The position numbers were made by a program, and so were the translations under genes. Below are positions 27,399 to 34,399 of a stretch of DNA of 34,399 nt, one piece after another. The notes beneath the pieces were generated by a model. It saw nothing but the letters and a program-made list of their open reading frames with translations. It made no database searches and had not been told where the DNA came from. This DNA is from Candidatus Angelobacter sp. Gp1-AA117 (GTDB lineage: Bacteria > Acidobacteriota > Terriglobia > Terriglobales > Acidobacteriaceae), in the NCBI GenBank assembly GCA_003223515.1, contig QHVI01000058.1, forward strand, positions 1 through 34,399, read 5' to 3'. Position 1 is the first letter of the stretch. Each line of letters opens with the position of its first letter.

Positions 27399-27629
27399 GT
27401 AGTTCTCCGCGCGTCCCACAATGTATCGCCCAATTTGGTCCTGTCCCGATCGAAAAGTCCATCCGACGGGAATCCTGGACTGGGCATTGTTGAATCTCGC
27501 TTCACGTAACGCAGGATCCGTACGGTAAAAGCTCAAAATCTCACCGCCTCGTCAGCGCGAGCCTCCGTCCATCGTGAATATGCTTGAGCCTATACCGGTT
27601 TGTGAAATAGTGTACCGCATGCCTGGCTG
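27399..27629. other. Degenerate stretch after the 400-residue gene
   Basis: No intact gene. A minus-strand frame over about 27400-27545 reads RTDPALREARFNNAQSRIPV and on to GRYIVG, which looks protein-like but has no start context and runs into the plus-strand gene. It may be the relic of a lost gene. Confidence 0.35.
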
Positions 27630-27687
27630 TTAAATGTCTGATTCTAAAGAGGATTGCTTCGGCACACTATTTGCTAAACGGGTATAG
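27590..27687. repeat. Imperfect 28-bp inverted repeat at the end of a broken gene
   Basis: The arm at 27590-27617 (begins CTATACCGGTTTGTG) and the inverse of 27660-27687 agree at 23 of 28 positions, around a 42-base centre. The second arm lies inside the last codons of the broken gene at 27630-27925, so the first arm is like an inverted copy of that gene's 3' end. Confidence 0.65.
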
Positions 27688-27925
27688 TCTGCCGCACTCG
27701 GCCAATCTGCGCTCGTTACATCCACAGTCGCAAAGATCACAGGAGCATCGGCACGGACGTTCCTTGAGTGGGCCATCACGCTGGAAGTTTCGAGCGTAAT
27801 CTCATGTTCAGCCATGCGAGCATACATCCCACGAACCAGACTTGATGCTTCCGCGGCGCCGCCGCTGGCGTGGATTTAACGTGGCCTTGCGCGGCCCTTA
27901 TTGCATTTTTAGGATTGGAAGTCAT
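27630..27925 (-). pseudogene. Small hypothetical gene with frameshift
   Basis: An ATG at 27925 with AAGGAAG eight bases upstream begins MTSNPKNAIRAAQGHVKS. Near 27865, in a GGC/GCG-rich run, the protein-like signal changes frame and continues as ASSLVRGMYARMAEHEITLE, then SSVMAHSRNVRADAPVIF and NSVPKQSSLESDI, to a TAA at 27630. Joined, the two halves give about 98 residues of consistent character, so a small indel in the GC-rich run probably broke one gene. A sequencing error there would give the same picture. Function unknown. Confidence 0.6.
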
Positions 27926-28158
27926 GTTCGAGCTTCCTTGTACAATAATCGGCTCCGAGGGATAACAAACGCGTGAAAGTGAGGTGCGAGGGCCAGCATC
28001 TTTTTGCCGGGCGAGTATTTGACTCATGCCGCAAGATGATTCGTGTCCACAAACGCGCTTCGAGGACTACAACCGGACTTCTTGCCCGCCTCGCTCCGAA
28101 AATCACTTCTAAGAAGAAGACAAACTGAAATGTCAGCCCGTACCTACAGGGAGTTCGC

Positions 28159-28983
28159 CTAAAGCCATTCAATCAGCGCGTAGACTGTTTTGGCATAGGA
28201 TGGGAATAACTGAAGAAGGGCAAATGCTTCCTCTTTCCTAACTGACCTACCAGTTGGATGTCCTGCCTCATTTCGCGTTTTGCGAATCAACTCGAATATT
28301 CCCGCAAGCTCAGTCCCGACCGATGCTCTCAGGTTGTCCGGTAGCCGCTCAAGATTTGGATCTAACCTCTTCCAAATCTTTTCATACACGCGCTTGATTA
28401 CCTTCCCAGTTGTGTCGGAGTCGAACTTCTACTTTCTATCATCGGGCTGAAGCGCTTTCCTAATCTCATCTCGGAGATGCAACAATACGCGCTCTGACGC
28501 GACGCCTGTCATGACAGCACAAGACAGATAAGTTCCCGATCGAAAACAATTCAAGGCTTCGACCAGATAGCAGTCAACCGTGGAATCCAAAGCGGAAATG
28601 TCGCTGCGTAGCTGACGCATATACTGGCCTGTGTCGTATGGAACATACTCGCCTATCGCAAGACACTCCTTTCCCCATTCCGTAATTTGAAAGAACGGGA
28701 AACCTGCGTTGTTGCTACTCTTATCCACTCCCGGAACAATGATCCCTTGGATGACCAGGCTCCACATCACCTCTCTTACTGCATCCGCAGAATGCTGAGG
28801 AAGGTTATTCACGCCATAGAGTGTATCCTGGGGAAGCTTGCCGACTCGCTGAGCCGCGCTCTTCACATGTCCCTCGACGTCTGAGAGTTGAAGTCCCAGT
28901 TGGTGCGGCTGGCGTAACTTCTTAGACTCTGCGCGTAAGAACGCATACACCCACGATCGCAACTCCTGTGTGTCAAGGGTCAT
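28159..28983 (-). pseudogene. DUF4145-like protein interrupted by an in-frame amber codon
   Basis: Reading from the ATG at 28983 (AGGAG six bases upstream) gives 184 residues ending ALQPDDRK, then TAG at 28429-28431. The same frame continues KFDSDTTGKVIKRVYEKIWKR, then GIFELIRKTRNEAGHPTGR, to a second TAG at 28159-28161. The join is smooth: SCAVMTGVASERVLLHLRDE before it and IRKTRNEAGHP after it are the two conserved helices of DUF4145-like domains, often near restriction or defence genes. This is one gene of about 274 codons with a nonsense change. True readthrough is less likely because TAG is also its final stop. Role unknown. Confidence 0.7.
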
Positions 28984-29324
28984 CCTCATCTCCTGGCTCG
29001 TGCAGAGTAAGTATACAGATGGCCCATGAACCCATCGGCCGTCCATTAGAATAGAACCAAGCTGAGTGCTCGTAAATGTTGGTCAAAAAAGACTCATTTT
29101 CTACAGTCCCGTTAATCCTGTGGAGTTGGCAACACTGAAACTGTCCACAAATGGGCTTCGAGGAAGTCGGCCGGATTAGTACCGCTAAGTCGACTTTCTG
29201 GGAAGTTTGGACACTACAGCCAAGGCTTGCCACTTTCCAATCGCATTTGGGCTCGACAAAGGAATTTTTTTAAGTTAGCGCTTATGGTGGAGGGGTCCTC
29301 GGCTAGTGCGGATTGCAGCCTGAT
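28984..29324. other. Spacer without a recognised gene
   Basis: 341 bases with nothing I could support: the open frames are short, cysteine-rich or low in protein character, and no terminator or repeat stands out apart from GC-rich text near 29300-29340. Confidence 0.4.
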
Positions 29325-29855
29325 CTACTTCGGCTGCGGTGGTTCTAGCTGATCGTGGAATTTGTAGAAGATGCGCTGGGCTGCTTCCACCAAGTTGTTT
29401 TCGCGGTCTTTCTTTTTCACTGCATTCCTTATATGTTCTGTCGCCGTCCAGAGTGGAAACTTGGTCCTGGGGTCGAGCACCGTCATCTTCACGTCTGAAG
29501 CAAGGGAAAGCTGTTTGCTGCTGGAGGTGGATGTTTCCATGTGTCCGCTTTCTGCCGAAGGCTTGGCAGAGCTTGAAACCGCCACGCCGCCGCTATCCTC
29601 GGGTGCTGTGATCTCAATGATTACGTCCGCTTTCTCAGGTGTGTCTACCAGGGTGAAGTGTCCCCAGCCTTCCAGCGCTGAGCTGATCACGTCAAAGGGA
29701 ATGGGATTGCCGTGAGCACGCGAAATGAAAGCCGTCTTGGCCGCCGCCAGCCGCGCCGAGGCAGTGAGTGGCTCAGGCTTCTTTTTCTCTTGTTGTGCAG
29801 GAGACAGCGTGGCGATTGTTAAAAGAGCGAGCGATAAAAGCAGAGTGCGTCGCAT
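29325..29855 (-). CDS. Exported hypothetical protein
   Basis: The 176-residue product starts with a signal peptide (MRRTLLLSLALLTIATLSPAQ) and then a mixed alpha/beta domain: AAAKTAFISRAHGNPIPFDVISSALEGWGHF, then KADVIIEITAPED, a Ser/Thr-rich loop (about 100-120), VKMTVLDPRTKFPLWTATEHI and a final helix, VEAAQRIFYKFHDQL. The layout resembles small secreted acidobacterial proteins of the DUF4136 kind, with strands typical of envelope lipoproteins, but there is no lipobox. It is preceded by an in-frame GTG at 29873; the ATG at 29855 gives a better signal peptide. Function unknown. Confidence 0.75.
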   Translation of the reverse strand: MRRTLLLSLALLTIATLSPAQQEKKKPEPLTASARLAAAKTAFISRAHGNPIPFDVISSALEGWGHFTLVDTPEKADVIIEITAPEDSGGVAVSSSAKPSAESGHMETSTSSSKQLSLASDVKMTVLDPRTKFPLWTATEHIRNAVKKKDRENNLVEAAQRIFYKFHDQLEPPQPK

Positions 29856-29897
29856 AACTCGTGACTCTAGCACATTTCACCGCAAGTGACCTGAGCC

Positions 29898-29933
29898 ATT
29901 AGTACTTAGTACTTAGTATTTAGTAATTAGCAA
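29898..29933. repeat. Short degenerate tandem repeat (TTAGTAC)
   Basis: TTAGTACTTAGTACTTAGTA then TTTAGTAATTAGC: about four copies of a seven-base unit in the spacer before the AT-rich island. Confidence 0.7.
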
Positions 29934-30041
29934 AACCTGCTTCGAAGCAGCCCGCGTAGCGGGTGAAACAAGTTAGTCCGGTGCGTAAGCGCTCGGAATC
30001 AGGCTCCTTGCGGGAGCCTCGGCTGCGCGAAATTCGGGCAA

Positions 30042-30860
30042 TTAAACTCTTTCTGAGGGCAACCTGCTGAACGCGTACATAATTTTTCGTGTACTTTGAT
30101 GAAAAATTACCGTTTGACGACAAAAATAAGCGATCAACAAGCCAGAAATAAATGCAAATGTGTCCATAGCAACAAGTTGACGCTGATATATAAGACTAAG
30201 CGTTGCCCATGCAGAAGTTGAATTTCCTCGCCAAGGTGAAATATAAAAAAAGCTAAAATAAATGTCAGTAAATAGAATAAAAGTAATCGTCAATACGGGG
30301 AAATATGTTAGCAGTCCAAACCAAAATTGCCCGAGCAGCCTTTTGCTTTCAGGCTTCCGATTTTCATCAAGAGTCACATAAGGTGAATCGTCATCTGATA
30401 TTGCCGTGAATACCATGAAGGATTGTATTCTGGAAAATACAAATTTTCTTAATCGTGGTTCTTCTGTTTTTGTTTCTACTAGTAAGCTTCCGATTTCGTG
30501 ATTCTCCCGCCTCTTTGTCATGCAGTGATAAAAGGAAAAGATCAAAAGCACTACTGATCCCAGTACGGCAGCATCACTAGCACTAACCCTGATTCCTAGC
30601 AATGAAATGTCAACCGTGTTGCTTTGCATCCACTCTTCAATCTGATGAGCCAACAATTGTTGTTGCCCCCAGCTTGTAGGTTCTTTCGCTATACTTGCCC
30701 ATTGCCGATCCCATGAAAAATAAGCGTTCCAGAGCGCAGCAATAATTGTACCTGCTGCCAAAGTTGAGAAAAATAAGGCTATACGAGCACGTTTTTGTGC
30801 TTCGTTGATTCCGCTCAAGCGAGATTCCAATAGAAGATGTGTGATTTCCGAATCCACCAC
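30042..30860 (-). CDS. Four-helix membrane protein
   Basis: The 272-residue product has a short cytoplasmic-looking start (VDSEITHLLLESRLSGINEAQKRAR). Four hydrophobic segments follow: IALFFSTLAAGTIIAALWNAY (about 27-47), AAVLGSVVLLIFSFYHC (about 97-113), FGLLTYFPVLTITFILFTDIYFSFFY (about 181-206) and FAFISGLLIAYFCRQ (about 237-251). A soluble, charged segment (about 114-175) separates the second and third. The start is GTG, with GGAG in the bases before it. The gene is visibly AT-richer than its neighbours and is divergent from the four-cysteine protein gene, sharing a very AT-rich promoter region (30861-30997). I do not recognise the family. Confidence 0.75.
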   Translation of the reverse strand: MVDSEITHLLLESRLSGINEAQKRARIALFFSTLAAGTIIAALWNAYFSWDRQWASIAKEPTSWGQQQLLAHQIEEWMQSNTVDISLLGIRVSASDAAVLGSVVLLIFSFYHCMTKRRENHEIGSLLVETKTEEPRLRKFVFSRIQSFMVFTAISDDDSPYVTLDENRKPESKRLLGQFWFGLLTYFPVLTITFILFTDIYFSFFYISPWRGNSTSAWATLSLIYQRQLVAMDTFAFISGLLIAYFCRQTVIFHQSTRKIMYAFSRLPSERV

Positions 30861-30997
30861 TCCACTCCATCAAATATATAAATTAATGCAATTTAATATT
30901 GATCAAAGAATATATAGCAAAAAGTTTCTTTATAAACAATTAAATCTTGTTTTATTTGAGTTCAGAAAGATATACTTATCTCCTCTTAGGAGGCCAA

Positions 30998-31306
30998 ATG
31001 AGCTTTGTCATACTTACGAGTCCATCTCTTAGATATAACGGACCAGAATTTGAAGAATTTTGCATCGACAAAGGCGCTTATCTTCCAGCATCTCGGGACC
31101 GTACTCCATGCATTTCCTGTCCTCTGGGAAATCTATGTCAGGCAGGCTTTGAAGAACAAGTTAGGCGTGTGTTAGCTGGAGAGAACCCTAGCCTTACTGA
31201 GAATCGTATATTTACGAATGAGCAGCTATCAAAAGAACACCTTCTCCATGGACTAAATGACGAGCAGATCAGATTTTTACAAAAATCCATACCTTCGCTT
31301 GAATAA
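30998..31306 (+). CDS. Small four-cysteine protein
   Basis: The 102-residue product has cysteines at 22, 38, 41 and 47; the last three form CX2CX5C in TPCISCPLGNLCQAGF. This spacing is like the CX2CX5C of SPASM-type iron-sulfur domains but lacks the following CX3C partner; a zinc site is equally possible. The second half (about 51-100) is helical and charged. AGGAGG four bases before the ATG fixes the start; an upstream in-frame start at 30947 has no such site. The next gene starts after only eight bases, so the two are cotranscribed. No known family was recognised. Confidence 0.75.
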   Translation: MSFVILTSPSLRYNGPEFEEFCIDKGAYLPASRDRTPCISCPLGNLCQAGFEEQVRRVLAGENPSLTENRIFTNEQLSKEHLLHGLNDEQIRFLQKSIPSLE

Positions 31307-31314
31307 AGGAAAAT

Positions 31315-31611
31315 ATGAGTGATAAAAATCATATCTTGACAGCACAGCTTGAGGCTAAGAAGCAGCTTTCACAAAAAGCGGAGTCTTTGAGCAAACAACA
31401 GCTTGAATCAAAAAGGCAACTTGCTCAAAAAGCCGAGATTGCAAGCAAGCAGCAGTTGGAATCAAAAAAGCAGCTCGCACAGAAAACAGAAGCAGTTGCT
31501 CGGCAGCAGCTGGAATCCAAGAAGCAATTATCACAAAAAACGGAAATTGCCAGTAAACAGCAGCTTGAGGCAAAGAGATCTCTTTCCTCCAAGACTGGAG
31601 ATGGAGACTAG
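31315..31611 (+). CDS. 18-residue repeat protein, helical
   Basis: The 98-residue product is a ten-residue leader (MSDKNHILTA), four and a half tandem copies of an 18-residue unit (QLESKKQLAQKTEIASKQ type) and a GDGD end. Copies start at residues 11, 29, 47, 65 and 83, which are bases 31345, 31399, 31453, 31507 and 31561. The unit is Lys/Gln/Glu-rich with Leu and Ala on one face; 18 residues equal five alpha-helical turns, so each copy repeats exactly on the same helix face. It has no cysteine, signal peptide or membrane segment. It is the second gene of a pair with the four-cysteine protein. It could be a long helix, a coiled coil or a multi-core precursor peptide; function unknown. Confidence 0.8.
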   Translation: MSDKNHILTAQLEAKKQLSQKAESLSKQQLESKRQLAQKAEIASKQQLESKKQLAQKTEAVARQQLESKKQLSQKTEIASKQQLEAKRSLSSKTGDGD

Positions 31612-31650
31612 TTCTAGATAATTCATTCAAAGGAAAAACGCAAGAAGGCA

Positions 31651-31685
31651 AACATCCAACCCTTGTGTTTCAAGGGTTGGATGTT
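31651..31685. terminator. Strong hairpin between convergent genes
   Basis: AACATCCAACCCTT (31651-31664) pairs perfectly with AAGGGTTGGATGTT (31672-31685), loop of seven. It sits 39 bases after the repeat-protein stop and 9 bases after the stop of the opposing propeller gene, so it probably ends both transcripts, although T-runs are short. Confidence 0.75.
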
Positions 31686-31694
31686 AAATGGCCC

Positions 31695-34399
31695 TTACGG
31701 CTGTTCATTATCGCCGTAGCCGCCGCTGCCCGCGGGAGTGGGACTGCCTTCAGACTTGATCTGAATCGGACCACCGGCAAACAGCGTGCTTGATCCGTGT
31801 TCAGTGGCTGTTTTGTTGAAGGCCGAGACTTCGGTGTTGAGGAAGCTGTTGAACTCCTGCAGGTGCAGGTCAAGTTCCTTGCGCAAGCGGGCCGCCTCTT
31901 CCACCAGCACATCGCTGGGCGCCTCGCCATAACTGCCCATCACACCGCGCATCACGCCCTGCAGTTGATCATGGAAGCGCTGCAGGTAATGGATGTCATC
32001 CTGGCCATACGGCTGCATCTCGGTGTTGTACAGCGGGTTCTGCATGGCGGTAAGTTTCTTGTCGAGCGCCCGGGCCTGCTCCAGCACGGGTTTGTAGTTC
32101 ACGTTCATCTGGCCATCGGTAGATTCGTCTCCGCCAATGATCTCCTGCATGCTGGTGATCTGCTTGTGCAGGTTATTCAGGCGATTCAGGGACTCGTTCA
32201 ATGCTGAAACTTCATCGCGCAACTCCAGACCCAGTTTGAACTGGGCGCGCAGCGCGTTGATGTCAGGATTGAAGCGCGGATCAGACTCCACCTGCACCGT
32301 CTGCATCTCCGTTTTTCCGCTTACGCTGATTGCCACTTTGTAAGAGCCGGGAAGCGCGGTGGGGCCGGTATTAGGATCAAAGAAGAACTCCTCTTCTTCG
32401 CGCTCTGCCGGAGGCGGAGGCAGAATCGTGAGCTTCTTCGGGCCATCGTAACGCATGTTCCATGTCACGCGGTTGATGCCATAGCGGGCCGGACCGTACA
32501 TGGTGCGGATCGCCTGGCCGGTGCTGTCACTGATGGTAATCTTCACCGGAGACTGGCCTTTCCGGCGCTGCTCCGGAGTTATTTTGATCTCCGCCGGCAG
32601 GAAATAAGTAATGACTGCACCGGTCGGTGGATTGGGAGCAACATATCCGCCGGAGCTGAAGCCGTGCTTGTTCCAGTTGTGCCAGTTCACTGCGGGCAGG
32701 TTGCCATAAACGTGGAACTCGTTCCTGGCCGCTTCCACGCCGCCTTCTTCCAGCGGAGTGAGGTCGTCAAGCACGAACAATCCACGGCCATGAGTGGCCA
32801 CCACCAGATCATGAGTCTTTTTGATGAACTTGATGTCATAGATCGAAGCGGTGGGGAAGTTGCTCTTGATCTGGGTCCAGTGCGCGCCGTCGTCAGTGGA
32901 ATAGAAGAGCGCCGTGTCTGTGCCCAGGGCCAGAAAGCCTTTATGGTTGGGGTTCTCGCGAATCACGCGCGCCGGGTCGTCCTGAGGCAGGCCCTGATGG
33001 ATGGCCGTCCAGGTCTTGCCTGAATCGTGCGTCTTGAACACGTAAGGCTTGTTGTTGTCGACCTCGTGGAAATCAAAGGCCGCATAGGCCGTGTTGGGAT
33101 CGGTAGGCGAGGCCTCAATCTGCTGCAGGCGTCCCCACTCCGGGAGGTTGGAAATGTTCTTAGTGACATTTTCCCAGTGCTGGCCGCCGTCGCGGGTCAT
33201 CTGCACCAGTCCGTCGTCGGTGCCCACCCAGATGATTTTGGGATCGAGCGGAGAGATGGAAATTGACAAGATGCAGCCAAAAGTTTCAGCGCCGCTGATG
33301 TCATATTCAATCGCGCCGCCACTGGTCTCCTGCTTGGTCTTGTCATTGCGGGTAAGGTCGGGGCTGATGGGCATCCAGTGAGCGCCGCCATCGGTTGATT
33401 TGAAAAGCACACTACCGCCAATGTAAACCTCTTTGGGATCGGTGTACGAAACCGCGATAGGAGAGGTCCAGTTGAAGCGGTACTTCAAATCCGCAGGTTT
33501 CCTCAGTTGCACGCCCTCCACATAAGGACGCACAAAGCTGGAAAGGCCGTTTTCGGTATTCAGCCGCTGAATCGAACCGTTCTGTGAATCGGTATAGACA
33601 ATATGAGTGTCTTTGCCGTGCGCAGGAACTGCGTATTCACCATCGCCGCCGGTTACCGTGAACCAGTCGAATCCGGTGATGCCTCCACGGCTCAGGCTAT
33701 TGGAAGGCCCGCACCAGCCGTTGTTGTCCTGAAGTCCGCCACAGAGGTTATAAGGAGTGCTGTCATCGTCAGCAACCGCATAGAACTGCTCGATGGGTAG
33801 GTTGTCGAGATAGCGCCAGGTGCGGCCTGCATCTGAGCTGATGTAGACGCCACCATCATTGCCATCGATGATGCGGTCGGGATCTTCGGGATCGATCCAC
33901 ATCGCGTGATGGTCGGGATGCACACGCTGGCCGATGGTGCGTGCAGTTTTTCCTCCATCTTCAGAAAGCACGATTCCGAAGGAGAGGAAGTAAACTTTGC
34001 TCTCGTCTTTGGGCGAGACCACTAACTGGCTGAAATAGAATGGACGCGCGTTGAGATTGTGATTGTTGCTCACCATCCGCCAGTGGTCGCCAAGATCGGT
34101 GGAATCCCACAGGATTCCGTTCTTAGCTTCGACCAGCGCGTAGATGTGGCGCGGATTGCTGGGCGCAGCCGCCAGCCCGACGCGGCCGATCAGGCCTTCA
34201 GGCAATCCCTCGGTGAGTTTCTTCCAGATATTTCCGCCGTCTACCGAACGATAGACGCCGCCGCCGGTGCCGCCGCTTTCCAGCATCCACGGGTGGCGCC
34301 GTACCGGCCATACTCCGGCAAAGAGCACCATTGGATTATTCGGATCCATAATCAGCGAACTCACACCGCTGTTCTCATCCACAAAGAACACCTTCTGCC
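31695..34399 (-). CDS. VPS10/sortilin-type beta-propeller protein, partial
   Basis: At least 900 residues of a large secreted-type protein; the frame continues past the right edge (QKVFFVDENSG at the edge), so its N-terminus and any signal peptide are missing. The first 560 residues are BNR/sortilin blades with the repeated Asp box: SVDGGNIWKKL, STDLGDHWRMV, SSDAGRTWRYL, STDGGAHWMPI, TRDGGQHWENV, THDSGKTWTAI, STDDGAHWTQI. Next comes an Ig-like segment (about 580-720, NRVTWNMRYDGPKK, GSYKVAISVSGKT), then helices (about 735-865) and a Gly/Ser/Pro tail ending GYGDNEQP. Families of this type are common in Acidobacteria, often annotated as glycosyl hydrolase, without proven activity. Confidence 0.88.
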   Translation of the reverse strand, partial: QKVFFVDENSGVSSLIMDPNNPMVLFAGVWPVRRHPWMLESGGTGGGVYRSVDGGNIWKKLTEGLPEGLIGRVGLAAAPSNPRHIYALVEAKNGILWDSTDLGDHWRMVSNNHNLNARPFYFSQLVVSPKDESKVYFLSFGIVLSEDGGKTARTIGQRVHPDHHAMWIDPEDPDRIIDGNDGGVYISSDAGRTWRYLDNLPIEQFYAVADDDSTPYNLCGGLQDNNGWCGPSNSLSRGGITGFDWFTVTGGDGEYAVPAHGKDTHIVYTDSQNGSIQRLNTENGLSSFVRPYVEGVQLRKPADLKYRFNWTSPIAVSYTDPKEVYIGGSVLFKSTDGGAHWMPISPDLTRNDKTKQETSGGAIEYDISGAETFGCILSISISPLDPKIIWVGTDDGLVQMTRDGGQHWENVTKNISNLPEWGRLQQIEASPTDPNTAYAAFDFHEVDNNKPYVFKTHDSGKTWTAIHQGLPQDDPARVIRENPNHKGFLALGTDTALFYSTDDGAHWTQIKSNFPTASIYDIKFIKKTHDLVVATHGRGLFVLDDLTPLEEGGVEAARNEFHVYGNLPAVNWHNWNKHGFSSGGYVAPNPPTGAVITYFLPAEIKITPEQRRKGQSPVKITISDSTGQAIRTMYGPARYGINRVTWNMRYDGPKKLTILPPPPAEREEEEFFFDPNTGPTALPGSYKVAISVSGKTEMQTVQVESDPRFNPDINALRAQFKLGLELRDEVSALNESLNRLNNLHKQITSMQEIIGGDESTDGQMNVNYKPVLEQARALDKKLTAMQNPLYNTEMQPYGQDDIHYLQRFHDQLQGVMRGVMGSYGEAPSDVLVEEAARLRKELDLHLQEFNSFLNTEVSAFNKTATEHGSSTLFAGGPIQIKSEGSPTPAGSGGYGDNEQP

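Noticed and set aside
27309-27536. Protein-like minus-strand frame
   Set aside because: Reads plausibly for about 50 residues but has no start context and overlaps the plus-strand gene; mentioned only as a possible relic.
28973-29233. 86-residue minus-strand frame
   Set aside because: No ribosome site, cysteine-rich random look and overlap with the better-supported start of the amber-interrupted gene.

Overview
The window looks like a chromosomal segment of an Acidobacteriota bacterium (Terriglobia-like). This is an inference from gene content: a short PadR regulator, a Pal-type lipoprotein preceded by an Ig-like segment, a VPS10/sortilin-type beta-propeller protein, and intergenic DNA full of short mosaic repeats (variants of GATGACACAGATGA, CGTCCTTTGCGTCC, GCAGCCGCCCTCGGCTGC). 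No tRNA, rRNA or CRISPR array was seen.

Layout. (1) 1-6180, all on the minus strand: a TIR-domain protein, a one-pass membrane leucine-rich-repeat protein 44 bases behind it, then two secreted paralogues; the second has lost its 3' end and is followed by a decayed IS1634-type transposase fragment at the left edge. (2) 6181-13074: a repeat-rich spacer, a small membrane protein, a Pal lipoprotein, a PadR regulator with a palindromic promoter, an HExxH membrane protein, a 912-residue fusion of acyl-activating enzyme, acyl carrier domain and PlsC acyltransferase, and a DUF892/YciE protein. (3) 13420-17631: SecA, a small membrane protein and a membrane-anchored coiled-coil protein. (4) 17985-19604: a tiny secreted protein ending in an LPETA sorting signal, its adjacent class D-type sortase, and an exported RidA-like protein. 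(5) 19654-24220: a transporter remnant coupled to a DUF4442 thioesterase, an outer-membrane protein plus cytochrome c operon under a Fur-box-like 21-bp palindrome, then thiolase, MbtH and type II thioesterase in one operon. (6) 24709-29855: a fibre-like protein with an internal 213-bp duplication, an unrecognised 400-residue protein, two broken genes (one frameshift, one amber stop) and a secreted protein. (7) 30042-31611: a strikingly AT-rich island with a membrane protein diverging from a four-cysteine protein and a 98-residue protein built of 18-residue repeats. (8) The right edge is a partial beta-propeller protein.

The strongest candidates for undescribed biology are: the TIR plus membrane-LRR pair, which has the parts of a Toll-like receptor in reverse order on two genes; the sortase with a substrate that is little more than its sorting signal; the MbtH/type II thioesterase pair with no NRPS in sight; and the AT-rich island with its repeat protein. 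All functional statements come from reading motifs by eye; no database search was run.
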